NCBI RefSeq assembly: GCF_004348995.1
Contig: NZ_SMKQ01000011.1
Span: 24,206 to 88,205, forward strand
DNA from: Nonomuraea terrae
GTDB lineage: Bacteria; Actinomycetota; Actinomycetes; Streptosporangiales; Streptosporangiaceae
Direction: 5' to 3'
DNA: 64,000 nt
Made by a program: the position numbers and the translations under genes. The notes under the pieces were generated by a model, which was given only the letters and a program-made list of their open reading frames with translations, had not been told where the DNA came from and did no database searches. This document shows positions 25,227 through 34,452 of this stretch, in pieces (position 1 is the first letter of the stretch; every line of letters starts with the position of its first letter).

Positions 25227-26821
25227 CCTCTTTCACGGGCGCCGGTCACCTCGCCCGCCTGGCGCTGCGCCGCGAACGGGCCATCGCCCCTTGGTGGATC
25301 CTGCTGATCGCGACCCTGGCCCTGACGATGGTCGCCTACATCAACAGGAACATGGGCACCTACGAGCTGAAACTCGCCTACATCGAGATCATCCGCAGCA
25401 ACGCCTTCCTCCAAGGGTTAGGCGGTGGATTCGCCGAACCGCGGCTGGAGGTGCTCGCCACGTGGCGCAGCGGCGGGTTCCTCCATCTGGCGAGCGCGTT
25501 GGCGGCGGTCATGTCAGTCGTCCGGCACACTCGCGGGGAGGAGGACGCCGGCCGCAGCGAGCTGGTCCGCTCCGCCGTGGTGAGCCGCCACGCTCAGCTG
25601 ATCGCCGCCATGCTGGTGGCGGCGGGGATCAGTCTGCTCGGTGGGCTGGTGGCGGCCGTCGTGCTGATCGGGGTCGGGCTCGAACCCGTCGGATCGCTGG
25701 CCTACGGGGCCGCCATCACGGTGGCGGGCTGGGTGTTCGCGGGCGTCGCCGCCGTCGCCGCCCAACTGGCGCACGACGCCCGTACGGCCACCGTGATCGG
25801 CCTGTCCGTGCTCGCCATCTCCTTCGTGATGCGCTATGCCGGTGATGCGAGCGCCCAGTACTGGCTGAAGTACCTGTCCCCGATCGGCTGGAGCCATCTG
25901 GTGCAGCCCTACCAGGACGAACGGTGGTGGATGCTCGGGATCTCGATCCTGGCCGGCGCCGTCCTGTCCGCCGTCGCCTCTCAGCTGCTCGGCCACCGTG
26001 ACCTCGGCGCCGGGCTGTTGCCCGAACGCCTCGGGCGCGCGACGGCACCGGAGCTGCGCGGCCCGATCAGTTTGGCCTGGCGGCTGCACCGCGGCCTGCT
26101 GCTGAAATGGACGGCCGGGGTCGCGTTCTTCGCGGCGGCGGCAGCCGGGTTGAGCCCGCTGGGCCGGGATCTGCTCTCGCGACCGAGCATCGTGGCCGAC
26201 AACATCAGGAACACCCTCGGCGTACCCGCAGATCAGACGCTCGGCGCCTACTCCTGGTACATGCTTCTGATCCTCGCCTACGCCATCGCCCTCTACCCGG
26301 TGCTCATGACACTGCGGCTGCGCTCGGAGGAGACCTCAGGCCGCGCGCAGGTCGTCCAGGCCACCGCGGTGACCCGGCTCCGGTGGGCGGCCGGGCACCT
26401 GGTCGTGACCGGGTTCGGCACGACGGCGCTGATGGCCGCCGCCGGGCTCGTGTTCGGCACGCTGTACTCGGTGCTCGTGGGCGACCTCGCCACCGACCTG
26501 CCCCGCTTTCTGGCCGGGGCGCTGGGCGCCGTGCCGGCCGCCTGGTGCGTCGGGGCGGTGTGCCTGCTCGCTTACGCGACGCTGCCGCGGGCGAGCGCGG
26601 CGATCTCCTGGGCCGTCTGGATCCTGACCGTCGCGCTCGGGCAGGTCGCCGGCCCCCTGTACGGGCGGTGGGGCGGCAGCCCGCTGGAGCCGTTCCACTA
26701 CATCCCCAACGCCTTCGCCGCAGCACCCATGGACGCTGGACCGATCCTGGCCCTGCTCGCCGTCACGGCGGTCCTGCTCGGCGGCGGACTGCTCGCCCTC
26801 CGCCGCCGCGACTTCGGGTGA
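25223..26821 (+). CDS. ABC-2 exporter membrane protein (tetronasin-exporter-like)
   Basis: A 532-residue membrane protein with about twelve hydrophobic segments in two similar halves, each starting with an [10 protein letters not shown] or [16 protein letters not shown] amphipathic helix. This two-half form resembles the polyketide ionophore exporter permeases of actinomycetes. The ATG overlaps the ATPase stop (ATGA) and follows a TAGGAG. It ends with the charged tail [10 protein letters not shown] usual in ABC-2 proteins. Confidence 0.87.
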   Translation: MTSFTGAGHLARLALRRERAIAPWWILLIATLALTMVAYINRNMGTYELKLAYIEIIRSNAFLQGLGGGFAEPRLEVLATWRSGGFLHLASALAAVMSVVRHTRGEEDAGRSELVRSAVVSRHAQLIAAMLVAAGISLLGGLVAAVVLIGVGLEPVGSLAYGAAITVAGWVFAGVAAVAAQLAHDARTATVIGLSVLAISFVMRYAGDASAQYWLKYLSPIGWSHLVQPYQDERWWMLGISILAGAVLSAVASQLLGHRDLGAGLLPERLGRATAPELRGPISLAWRLHRGLLLKWTAGVAFFAAAAAGLSPLGRDLLSRPSIVADNIRNTLGVPADQTLGAYSWYMLLILAYAIALYPVLMTLRLRSEETSGRAQVVQATAVTRLRWAAGHLVVTGFGTTALMAAAGLVFGTLYSVLVGDLATDLPRFLAGALGAVPAAWCVGAVCLLAYATLPRASAAISWAVWILTVALGQVAGPLYGRWGGSPLEPFHYIPNAFAAAPMDAGPILALLAVTAVLLGGGLLALRRRDFG

Positions 26822-26865
26822 GCCCACAGGGACGCCGGCAGCCGCCTGGTGGACGGGCCCTCCGG

Positions 26866-26963
26866 GGTGGCAGGACGTGCGCGCCGGTCAGCGCCGCGGT
26901 GCCGCCCGGCTGGAGGTGGCAGGACGAGCGCGCCGGTCAGCGCAGCCGGGCGGCCCGGCTGAG
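26866..26963. repeat. 49-base tandem duplication over the 3' end of the oligopeptide ATPase gene
   Basis: Bases 26866-26914 and 26915-26963 are near-identical copies (for example GGTGGCAGGACGTGCGCGCC versus GGTGGCAGGACGAGCGCGCC, then CGGTCAGCGC in both). The second copy includes the stop codon of the minus-strand ATPase at 26937; the first lies just after it. Confidence 0.75.
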
Positions 26964-27728
26964 GCGGGGGACGCTCGCGATGAGCTTGCGCGTGTACGGG
27001 TGCGCGGGGGAGCCGAGCACGTCCGCCGTCGCCCCCTGCTCCACCACGCGCCCCTGCTCGATGACCGCCGTCTCCGCGCACAGCGCCGCCACCAGGCTGA
27101 GGTCGTGCGAGACCACCACCACCGTCAGGCCGTGGCTCTCCGCCAGACCGGCGAGCAGCTCCACCACGCGCGCCCGCGTCGACACGTCGAGCGCGCTGAC
27201 CGGCTCGTCGGCGAGCAGCACGCGCGGCCGGCACACGATGGCCCGGGCGATCGCGATGCGCTGCCGCTGGCCGCCCGAGAACTCGTGCGGGTACCGGCGG
27301 GCCGCGTCGGCGGGCAGCTCCACCGAGCGCAGCGCCTCGGCCACCCGATCGGCGGCCTCCTCGCGCCGGGCCGCCCGGGAGCCGGACAGCAGGCCGAGCG
27401 AGCGCAGGGGCTCGGAGACGATCCGCTCGACCCGCTGGCGCGGATCGAGCGAGGAGTACGGATCCTGGAACACCGGCTGCACGGCCCGCCGGAACGCCCG
27501 GTCGCGCGGGGCGATCGGGGCGCCGTCGAAGAGCACCTGACCGGCCGTCGGCCTGGCCAGGCCCAGCAGCAGCCGCAGCAGTGTGGTCTTGCCGGCTCCC
27601 GACTCGCCGACCAGCGCCAGGTTGCGCCCCGTCGTCACGGAGACCGAGACGTCCTCCAGCACCGGACGGCCGCCGCGGTAGGCGAAGCCCACCTCGCGCG
27701 CCGCCAGCACCTCCGTCGGCCCCTTCAT
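26937..27728 (-). CDS. Peptide/nickel ABC transporter ATP-binding protein (DppF/OppF type)
   Basis: A 263-residue ATPase with Walker [11 protein letters not shown]-loop [11 protein letters not shown], signature [15 protein letters not shown], Walker [13 protein letters not shown] and the terminal [12 protein letters not shown] of the oligopeptide family. The start overlaps the partner ATPase stop by four bases. Last gene of a five-gene importer operon. Its last codons lie in the tandem duplication noted at 26866. Confidence 0.92.
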   Translation of the reverse strand: MKGPTEVLAAREVGFAYRGGRPVLEDVSVSVTTGRNLALVGESGAGKTTLLRLLLGLARPTAGQVLFDGAPIAPRDRAFRRAVQPVFQDPYSSLDPRQRVERIVSEPLRSLGLLSGSRAARREEAADRVAEALRSVELPADAARRYPHEFSGGQRQRIAIARAIVCRPRVLLADEPVSALDVSTRARVVELLAGLAESHGLTVVVVSHDLSLVAALCAETAVIEQGRVVEQGATADVLGSPAHPYTRKLIASVPRLSRAARLR

Positions 27729-28516
27729 GGAGCCAGCCGATCCAGCGCGCCCTCCAGCGCCCGCGCGCTGTCCACGAGTGCGCGCGTGTACGGGTGGCGG
27801 GGCTCGCGCACGATGTCACGCGTCCTTCCCGACTCCACGCCGGAGCCGTCCTTGAGCACGATCACCCGGTCGGCCACGTCCGCGACGACCGCCAGGTCGT
27901 GGCTGATGAACAGCAGCGCCATGTCCCGCCCGGCGACCAGCCGGTCCAGCAGCGTGAGGATCTCGGCCTGCACCGTGACGTCCAGCGCCGTGGTGGGCTC
28001 GTCGGCGATCAGCACCTCGGGCTCGCACGCCAGCGCCATGGCGATGGCCACCCGCTGCCGCTGCCCGCCGGAGATCTCGTGCGGGTAGGCGCGGGCGAGG
28101 CTCTCCGGCAGGCGTACCTCGCCCAGCGCCGCGGCGACGGCGGCGCGCAGCGGTGCGCCGCGCAGCCCGCGACGGCGGCGGATCGGCCCCGCGATCTGCC
28201 GGCCGACGCGCATCAACGGGTCCAGGGCCGTCAGCGGCTCCTGGAAGACCACGCCGACCCTGCGTCCGCGCACCCGGTCCAGCTCCTTGTCGCGGGCTCC
28301 GACCACCTGCGTCCCGGCCAGCGTCACGCTGCCGTGCGCGGTCATGCCCGCGGGCAGCAGGCCCATGACGGCCAGCGCGGTCAACGACTTGCCGGAGCCC
28401 GACTCGCCGATGAGGCCGAGCCGCTCGCCGGGGGCGAGGGTGAAGGACAGGTCGCGCACCAGGTCGCGGCCGTCGGCGCGGCGCACCGACAGGCCGGCGA
28501 CGTCCAGCAGCGTCAT
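27725..28516 (-). CDS. Peptide/nickel ABC transporter ATP-binding protein (DppD/OppD type)
   Basis: A 263-residue ATPase with Walker [11 protein letters not shown]-loop [16 protein letters not shown], signature [15 protein letters not shown], Walker [14 protein letters not shown] and a [11 protein letters not shown] tail. It forms a heterodimer with the next ATPase. Both ends overlap neighbours by four bases. It lacks the longer cysteine-rich C-terminal extension of some OppD proteins. Confidence 0.92.
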   Translation of the reverse strand: MTLLDVAGLSVRRADGRDLVRDLSFTLAPGERLGLIGESGSGKSLTALAVMGLLPAGMTAHGSVTLAGTQVVGARDKELDRVRGRRVGVVFQEPLTALDPLMRVGRQIAGPIRRRRGLRGAPLRAAVAAALGEVRLPESLARAYPHEISGGQRQRVAIAMALACEPEVLIADEPTTALDVTVQAEILTLLDRLVAGRDMALLFISHDLAVVADVADRVIVLKDGSGVESGRTRDIVREPRHPYTRALVDSARALEGALDRLAP

Positions 28517-29325
28517 CGGCTCCTCCTGCGCGTCGGGTCGGCCAGGTCACGGAAGCCGTCGGCCAGCAGGTTCACGCCCACCACGAGGACGACGAGCAGC
28601 ACGCCGGGCGCGACGGCGCCCAGGGGCGCGGTCAGCACGGTGGCCTGCGCCTCCTGCAGCAGCCGGCCCCACGAGGCGTTCGGCGGCGGAGGCCCCAGCC
28701 CGAGGTAGGACAGCGACGCCTCGGCCAGCACGGCCAGCCCGAGCTGGAGGGAGAGGTTGACCAGCAGCGTGGGCCAGATGTTCGGCAGCACGTGCTCGAT
28801 CACCACGCGCGGCCACGAGGTGCCCGAGGTGCGTGCGGCCGTGACGTAGTCCTGCGCGAGCACGCGCATGACCAGCACCCGGGTCAGCCGGGCCACGATC
28901 GCCGACATGGCCAGCCCGATCGCCAGCACCGCCGACCCGAGCGATGCCTCGCGCGCCGCCACCACCAGCATGGCGAGCAGCAGTGTCGGGAACGCGATGA
29001 GGATGTCGAGCGCCGCCGACAGCGCGTCGTCCAGCCAGTCGCTCGCGAACCCGGCCAGCAGCCCGCCGGCCACCCCGAGCAGCGCGCCGAGGAGCACGGA
29101 GCCGATCCCGACGGTCAGCGCGATGCGGGCGCCGACCATGAGCTGCGTCAGCAGGTCGCGGCCCAGCTTGTCGGTGCCCAGCAGGTGGCCGTCGCCCGGC
29201 GGCGCGAGCCGCCCGCCCGTGGTGTCGGACGGGTCGTACGGCAGCCAGACCAGCGACAGCGCGGCCATGGCGAGGATCAGCCCGGCCAGCACGCAGCCGA
29301 TCACGAACGCGGTCCGGCCCCTCAT
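28513..29325 (-). CDS. Peptide/nickel ABC transporter permease (DppC type)
   Basis: A 270-residue permease with about six membrane helices. HLLGTDKLGRDLLTQLMVGARIAL is the conserved DppC motif, and the EAA loop is YVTAARTSGTSWPRVVIEHVLPN. It overlaps both neighbours by four bases. In nickel/peptide importers it pairs with the DppB protein encoded upstream. Confidence 0.92.
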   Translation of the reverse strand: MRGRTAFVIGCVLAGLILAMAALSLVWLPYDPSDTTGGRLAPPGDGHLLGTDKLGRDLLTQLMVGARIALTVGIGSVLLGALLGVAGGLLAGFASDWLDDALSAALDILIAFPTLLLAMLVVAAREASLGSAVLAIGLAMSAIVARLTRVLVMRVLAQDYVTAARTSGTSWPRVVIEHVLPNIWPTLLVNLSLQLGLAVLAEASLSYLGLGPPPPNASWGRLLQEAQATVLTAPLGAVAPGVLLVVLVVGVNLLADGFRDLADPTRRRSR

Positions 29326-30287
29326 GGACGTCCTCCGCCCACGTGGGCCCGCAGCCGCGGGTCGATCAGCCGCTGGACGAGGTCGGCGGCGAAGCCGATC
29401 ACCAGCACCGCGAACGTGCTCACCACCAGCACGCCCTGGATGACCGGATAGTCGTGCTCGGCGATGCCCTCGACCAGCATCGTGCCGAGCCCCGGCAGCG
29501 TGAACACACTCTCCACGACCACCGCGCCGAGGAACGTCGTGGCCAGCTCGATGCCGAGGATGGACACGACGGGCACCGCCGCGTTGCGCAGCCCGTGCCG
29601 CCACATGGCGCCCGCGAACGACGAGCCGAGCGCCCGGGCCGTGCGCAGGTAGTCGCTGCCGAGCACGTCGAGGGTGGCCGAGCGGACGTAGCGGATCAGC
29701 GAGGCCGACATGACCAGCGCGATCGTGACGACCGGCAGCGCCAGCGAGGTCAGCGCCCTGCCGGGCTCGGCCCAGTCGTCGCGCGGGAACCCGCCCGCCG
29801 GCAGCAGCCGCAACCGCAGCGCGAACACCGTCACCAGCAACATTCCGATCCAGAACGCGGGGACCGCGATGCCGAGCTGCGAGACGCCGTTCAGCAGGAG
29901 GCCGTACCAGCGGTCGGACCGCCAGGCCGCGACGAACCCGACCGGCAGCGCGATCACCACCGCCAGGACGAACGCCAGCAGCGTCAGCGGCACGGTCACG
30001 ACCAGCCGCGCGGCGATCTCCGGGCCGACGGGCAGCCTGCTGACGAACGACGTGCCGAGATCCAGCCGCGCCAGCCCGGCCAGCCACGAGCCGAACTGCT
30101 GCAGCAGCGGCAGGTCCGAGCCGATCTGCCGGCGCGCCGCCGCGATCTGCTCGGGCGTGGCGCCGACGGACAGCAGCGCGTTCGCCGGGTCGCCGGGCAG
30201 CAGCCGCAGCAGCACGAACAGCAGCGCGGCCGCCGCCAGCAGCGAGCCGAGCAGGAAGGCGGTACGGCGCAGCAGGTAGCGCCCCAT
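29322..30287 (-). CDS. Peptide/nickel ABC transporter permease (DppB type)
   Basis: A 321-residue permease that starts MGRYLLRRTAFLLGSLL and contains LRLLPGDPANAL, the typical DppB opening. The EAA loop is YLRTARALGSSFAGAMWRHGLRNA and the C-terminal VESVFTLPGLGTMLVEGI is conserved. The ATG shares one base with the binding-protein stop. Confidence 0.92.
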   Translation of the reverse strand: MGRYLLRRTAFLLGSLLAAAALLFVLLRLLPGDPANALLSVGATPEQIAAARRQIGSDLPLLQQFGSWLAGLARLDLGTSFVSRLPVGPEIAARLVVTVPLTLLAFVLAVVIALPVGFVAAWRSDRWYGLLLNGVSQLGIAVPAFWIGMLLVTVFALRLRLLPAGGFPRDDWAEPGRALTSLALPVVTIALVMSASLIRYVRSATLDVLGSDYLRTARALGSSFAGAMWRHGLRNAAVPVVSILGIELATTFLGAVVVESVFTLPGLGTMLVEGIAEHDYPVIQGVLVVSTFAVLVIGFAADLVQRLIDPRLRAHVGGGRP

Positions 30288-31798
30288 CAGCCCTTCTTGA
30301 TGCCGTAGGCGTAGAACTGCGAGTTCAGGCCGTTGACCGGGTAGCCCGACAGGTCGGAGGCCGCCACGACGATCTGCGGGTAGAGGTAGATCCAGTCGCT
30401 GGCGGCGTCCTCGGCGATCCGCCGGTTGGCCTTCTTCAGCAGCTCGGTCTGCTCCTCGGCGGTCCTGGCCTGCTCGGCCTGCTCGATCCAGTCGGTGACC
30501 TGCTTGTTGTCGTAGCCCCAGTAGAAGTCGGGGTCGCCGTACCAGACCACGTCGCGGTCGTTGACGTGCTCCTGCAGCGTCGCCGCGAAGTCGTGGTTCT
30601 TGTACACCTTCGTGTACCACTCGTCGGCGGTGATGACGTTGATGTCGACCGTGATGCCCACCTTGGCCAGCTCGCTCTTGATGAACGTGGCCGCCGTCGG
30701 GTGCGGGTCGTAGTTGGGCGTGTCGAGGGTGAACCGGAAGCCGTCGGCGTACCCGGCCTGCGCGAGCTGCTTCTTGGCCAGCTCGACGTCGTACGGGTTG
30801 ACCGAGGTCAGGTCCTCGTACCACGGGTCGGTGGGGGGCACCATCGAGCCGATCACGCTGCCGTGACCGGCCCAGACCGACTCCAGCAGCTTGGCGTCGT
30901 CGACGGCCGAGGAGACGGCCTTGCGCACCAGCGGCTCGTCGAACGGCGCCTTGCGGTCGTTGAAGGCCAGCAGCAGCTTGGTCGTCGAGTGGCCTTCACT
31001 GATCTTGTAGTCGGGGTTGCCGGTGAACTGCGCCAGCGCGTCGGGGCTCTGCTGGCTGGTGACGATGTCCACGGCTCCGGTGATCAGGGCGTTGTTGAGC
31101 GCCGTGGCGTCGGTGAAGTAGTGGAACACCACGCCGCCGTTGGCGGGAGCCGTACCCCAGTACCCGGGGAAGGGCTCCAGGCTGAGGGTGGAGCCACGCT
31201 TCCAGCTGCCCAGCCTGTACGGCCCCGTGCCGTCCTCGCCCGTCGTCAGGTCCTTGCCTTCGGCGTTGACGACCCAGACGTAGCTCAGGTTGTAGACCAG
31301 TGAGATCGACCGGCTCGACAGCTTGACCACGACCGTGGCGTCGTCGGGCGCCTCGACGGACTCGATCGCCGTGAGGCTGCTCTTGCGCGCCGACTGCGAA
31401 TCGTCGGAGATGACCCGCTCGATGCTGGTCTTCGCGTCGGCGGCGGTCAGCGCCTTGCCGGAGTGGAACGTCACGCCCTGACGGAGCTTGAAGGTGTAGG
31501 TCAGGCCGTCGTCGGAGACCTCGTAGCTCTCGGCCAGCAGGTTCTCCACCTTGCCGTCGTCGGTCAGCTTGAACAGGCCCTCGTAGACGTTGCCGTTGAA
31601 GGCCTCCGTCACGCCTTGACCGCCGCCGGCGGTGTTGTCGAGGTTCTGCGGCTCGTACAGCGAGCCGATCTCGATCGTCGCGCCGGCGTCGGGCGTCCCG
31701 GCCGGACCGCCGCCCGGCTCGCCGCCGCCGGATCCGCACGCGGCGAGAGCGAGGGCGAGCGCGGCGATCACGCCGACGAACTTGCTGGTCAACGTCAC
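30287..31798 (-). CDS. ABC transporter substrate-binding lipoprotein (family 5, peptide type)
   Basis: A 503-residue family 5 binding protein. The lipobox is LALAACGSGG. Conserved stretches include FNGNVYEGLFKL, GLTYTFKLRQGVTFHSGKALTAAD, GTGPYRLGSWKRGSTLSLEPFPGYWG and AFNDRKAPFDEPLVRKAVSSAVD. Family members bind peptides, nickel or glutathione. It lies divergent from an alkanesulfonate cassette with a shared promoter motif, so a sulfur-containing peptide is one possibility (inference). Confidence 0.9.
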   Translation of the reverse strand: MTLTSKFVGVIAALALALAACGSGGGEPGGGPAGTPDAGATIEIGSLYEPQNLDNTAGGGQGVTEAFNGNVYEGLFKLTDDGKVENLLAESYEVSDDGLTYTFKLRQGVTFHSGKALTAADAKTSIERVISDDSQSARKSSLTAIESVEAPDDATVVVKLSSRSISLVYNLSYVWVVNAEGKDLTTGEDGTGPYRLGSWKRGSTLSLEPFPGYWGTAPANGGVVFHYFTDATALNNALITGAVDIVTSQQSPDALAQFTGNPDYKISEGHSTTKLLLAFNDRKAPFDEPLVRKAVSSAVDDAKLLESVWAGHGSVIGSMVPPTDPWYEDLTSVNPYDVELAKKQLAQAGYADGFRFTLDTPNYDPHPTAATFIKSELAKVGITVDINVITADEWYTKVYKNHDFAATLQEHVNDRDVVWYGDPDFYWGYDNKQVTDWIEQAEQARTAEEQTELLKKANRRIAEDAASDWIYLYPQIVVAASDLSGYPVNGLNSQFYAYGIKKG

Positions 31799-31806
31799 TC
31801 CATAAA

Positions 31807-31909
31807 AACTCAGTAGGTTTAGTGGACTATACCTTCCAAATTCTCACAAACCTCGCTTGTCGCACGACGGACGCTAGCAGGACGTATTCCAGGGAATCCC
31901 TATTGACTT
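31807..31909. promoter_or_regulatory. Shared motif in the divergent peptide/sulfonate promoter region
   Basis: CCTACTGAGTT on the minus strand (31807-31817) and CCTATTGACTT on the plus strand (31899-31909) match at nine of eleven bases and lie shortly upstream of the two divergent operons. This suggests common control, for example by sulfur supply. The base composition of the 139-base gap is unusually AT-rich for this genome. Confidence 0.4.
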
Positions 31910-31937
31910 AGAGGGTAATACTGCGCAGCATGGCGGT

Positions 31938-32753
31938 ATGGCCTCCACCGAGCTCGATCTCCCCGCGGCGTCCAGGGCGGCGCCCGTCCGATGGCGTCTT
32001 CCCGGCACAGGGTGGCGGCTGGTCAGTCCGCTGGCGCTGCTCGCGCTCTGGCAGCTCGCCAGCTCCACGGGGCTGCTGCCGGAGCGCCTGCTCGCCGCTC
32101 CCTCCGCCGTCGCCGCCACCGCGCTCGACCTCGTGAGCTCCGGGACGCTGCCCGAGGCCCTGGCCGTCTCGCTGGGCCGCGTCGCCGCCGGGTTCTCCGT
32201 CGGCGCGGTCGCCGGAGTCGGCCTCGCGCTCGTCGCGGGGCTCAGCCGGGCGGGGGAGTACGCCGTGGACCCGCCCATGCAGATGCTCCGCGCCCTGCCG
32301 CTGTTCGGGCTGATCCCGCTGTTCATCCTGTGGTTCGGGATCGGCGAGACGCCCAAGGTCACGCTGCTGGCGCTCGGGGTGGCGTTCCCGCTCTACCTCA
32401 ACACCTTCGCCGGGATCAGGGGAGTGGACGCCAAGCTGGCCGAGGTCGCCGAGGTGCTGCGGCTGAGCCGCGGCGAGCTGATCCGGCACGTCGTACTGCC
32501 GGGCGCGCTGCCGCAGGTGCTCGTGGGGTTGCGGCAGAGCCTGGGCGTGGGCTGGCTGGTGCTCATCGTGGCCGAGCAGGTCAACGCCGACTCCGGCCTC
32601 GGCTACATGATCAACGATGCCCGGGAGTTCCTGCGGACCGATGTGATCGTGGTCGGCCTGCTCGTGTACTGCGCGCTCGGCCTCGTCACCGACTGGCTCG
32701 TCCGGCTGCTGGAGAGGAGGGCGCTGGCATGGCGACGCGGGCTGCTCGGCTGA
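31938..32753 (+). CDS. ssuC: Alkanesulfonate ABC transporter permease SsuC
   Basis: A 271-residue permease of the nitrate/sulfonate/taurine family with about six membrane helices. ALPLFGLIPLFILWFGIGETPKV is the conserved family core and EVLRLSRGELIRHVVLPGALPQVLVGL is the EAA loop. No clear ribosome site precedes the ATG at 31938; another ATG at 31930 is out of frame. First gene of ssuCBAD; it overlaps ssuB by 25 bases. Confidence 0.9.
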   Translation: MASTELDLPAASRAAPVRWRLPGTGWRLVSPLALLALWQLASSTGLLPERLLAAPSAVAATALDLVSSGTLPEALAVSLGRVAAGFSVGAVAGVGLALVAGLSRAGEYAVDPPMQMLRALPLFGLIPLFILWFGIGETPKVTLLALGVAFPLYLNTFAGIRGVDAKLAEVAEVLRLSRGELIRHVVLPGALPQVLVGLRQSLGVGWLVLIVAEQVNADSGLGYMINDAREFLRTDVIVVGLLVYCALGLVTDWLVRLLERRALAWRRGLLG

Positions 32754-33475
32754 GCGCGGAGCCGGCCGCCGGGCAGGCGGCCACCGTACGCGGCCTGACC
32801 CGGAGCTTCGGCGACCGGCGCGTCCTCGGCGGCATCGACCTCGACATCGCGCGCGGCGAGTTCGTGGCGCTGCTCGGGCGCAGCGGCTCGGGCAAGTCCA
32901 CGCTGCTGCGCGTGCTGGCCGGGCTCGACCGCGAGGCGCGCGGCGAGATCGGCGTGGACGCGGCGGTGGCGGTGTCGTTCCAGGAGCCCCGGCTGGTGCC
33001 GTGGAAGCGGGTCCTCGCCAACGTCGCGCTCGGGCTGCGCGGCCACGACCCCGTGGGGCGGGCGCGCGCCGCGCTGGCCGAGGTGGGACTGACCAAGCAC
33101 CTGAACGCCTGGCCGCTGACCTTGTCAGGCGGCGAGGCCCAGCGCGTCTCGCTGGCGCGCGCCCTGGTGCGCGAGCCCGCTCTGCTCCTGCTGGACGAGC
33201 CGTTCGGCGCGCTCGACGCGCTCACCCGGATCTCCATGCACCGGCTCGTCCTCGACCTGTGGGAACGCCACCGGCCCGGCATCCTGCTCGTCACCCACGA
33301 CGTGGACGAGGCCCTGCTGCTGGCCGACCGGGTGCTCGTGCTCGACGAGGGCCGCATCGCCCACGAGAGCGCCGTGCCGCTGGCCAGGCCCCGGCATCGC
33401 GACCACCACGACCTCGTCGCCCTGCGCGCCGGCCTGCTGCGGCGGCTCGGCGTCGACCCGGAGGAGACCGCGTGA
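32729..33475 (+). CDS. ssuB: Alkanesulfonate ABC transporter ATP-binding protein SsuB
   Basis: A 248-residue ATPase: Walker A GRSGSGKST, Q-loop SFQEPRLVPWKRVLANV, signature LSGGEAQRVSLARAL, Walker B LLLLDEPFGALDALTR and switch THDVDEALLLAD. The short spacing between Walker A and the signature is typical of SsuB/TauB. The ATG at 32729 follows an AGGAGG and overlaps the end of ssuC. Confidence 0.92.
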   Translation: MATRAARLSAEPAAGQAATVRGLTRSFGDRRVLGGIDLDIARGEFVALLGRSGSGKSTLLRVLAGLDREARGEIGVDAAVAVSFQEPRLVPWKRVLANVALGLRGHDPVGRARAALAEVGLTKHLNAWPLTLSGGEAQRVSLARALVREPALLLLDEPFGALDALTRISMHRLVLDLWERHRPGILLVTHDVDEALLLADRVLVLDEGRIAHESAVPLARPRHRDHHDLVALRAGLLRRLGVDPEETA

Positions 33476-34452
33476 AAGCCATCAGAGCTGTCGTGCTCGC
33501 CGTCATGCTCGCCTGCGCGGCGGCCTGCGGCGGATCCGGCGGCGCCGCCGACGCGGCCGACGCGGCCGACGGCGGGCGGGTGACGCTGCGCGTCGGCGAC
33601 CAGAAGGGAACCGGCATGCAGGCCCTGCTCGAAGCCTCCGGCCAGCTCAAGGACGTTCCCTACGACATCACCTGGTCGCAGTTCACCTCCGGGCCGCCCA
33701 TGCTGGAGGCCGTCAACGCCGGCTCCGTCGACGTCGGCACCGTGGGGAACGCGCCGCCCGTCTTCGCCGCCGCGGCCGGGTCGAAGATCACCATCGTCGG
33801 GGTGTCGGAGAAGGGCCTCGGCGGGCAGGCCGTCGTGGTGCCGTCCGGCTCGCCCATCACGACCGTCGCCGGGCTCAAGGGCAAGAAGATCGCGGTCGCC
33901 AAGGGCAGCTCGGCGAACTACCACCTGCTCGCCGTACTGAAGAAGAACGGGCTGAGCTTCGCCGACATCAGCCCGCAGTACCTGCAGCCACCCGACGCGC
34001 TGGCCGCCCTGTCCACCGGTCGCGTCGACGCGTGGGCGATCTGGGACCCGTACACCGCCCAGGCCCAGCACCAGATCGGCGCGCGCATCCTGGTGGACGC
34101 CACCGGGTACGCCAACGGCTTCGAGTTCCAGATCGCCGGGACCGACGCCCTCGGCGACCCCGCCAGGGCCAGGGCGCTGGGCGACTTCGTGGCCCGCGTC
34201 CGGCGCGCCCACACCTGGGCCAACGAACACCCCGCGGAGTGGACCGAGGTCTACGCCCGGCTCACCGGGCTGCCCCCCGGCGTCATCGCCACGGCGGTGC
34301 CGCGCAACCGCTACACCGACCTCAAGCTCGACGCCGACGTCATCGGCCGCGAACAGCAGGTCGCCGACGCCTTCGCCGAAGCCGGGCTGATCCCCGGCAC
34401 CGTCGAGATCGCCGACATCACCGACGCCAGGTACAACGAGGGAGCGCAGTGA
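33472..34452 (+). CDS. ssuA: Alkanesulfonate-binding lipoprotein SsuA
   Basis: A 326-residue binding protein with lipobox ACAAACGGSGG. LRVGDQKGTGMQALLEA, WSQFTSGPPMLEAVNAGSVDVGTVGNAPPVFAAAAG and KIAVAKGSSANYHLLAVLKKNGL are characteristic of SsuA. It captures aliphatic sulfonates outside the membrane. The GTG start overlaps the ssuB stop and follows a GAGGAG. Confidence 0.93.
   Translation: MKAIRAVVLAVMLACAAACGGSGGAADAADAADGGRVTLRVGDQKGTGMQALLEASGQLKDVPYDITWSQFTSGPPMLEAVNAGSVDVGTVGNAPPVFAAAAGSKITIVGVSEKGLGGQAVVVPSGSPITTVAGLKGKKIAVAKGSSANYHLLAVLKKNGLSFADISPQYLQPPDALAALSTGRVDAWAIWDPYTAQAQHQIGARILVDATGYANGFEFQIAGTDALGDPARARALGDFVARVRRAHTWANEHPAEWTEVYARLTGLPPGVIATAVPRNRYTDLKLDADVIGREQQVADAFAEAGLIPGTVEIADITDARYNEGAQ

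Noticed and set aside
29343..30308. 321-residue Arg/Gln/His-rich open frame on the plus strand
   Set aside because: Antisense to the DppB-type permease; no domain and no ribosome site.
31903..31922. TTGACT and TAATACT as a sigma-70 promoter for ssuC
   Set aside because: The spacing between the boxes is only about 8 bases, far below the needed 16-18.
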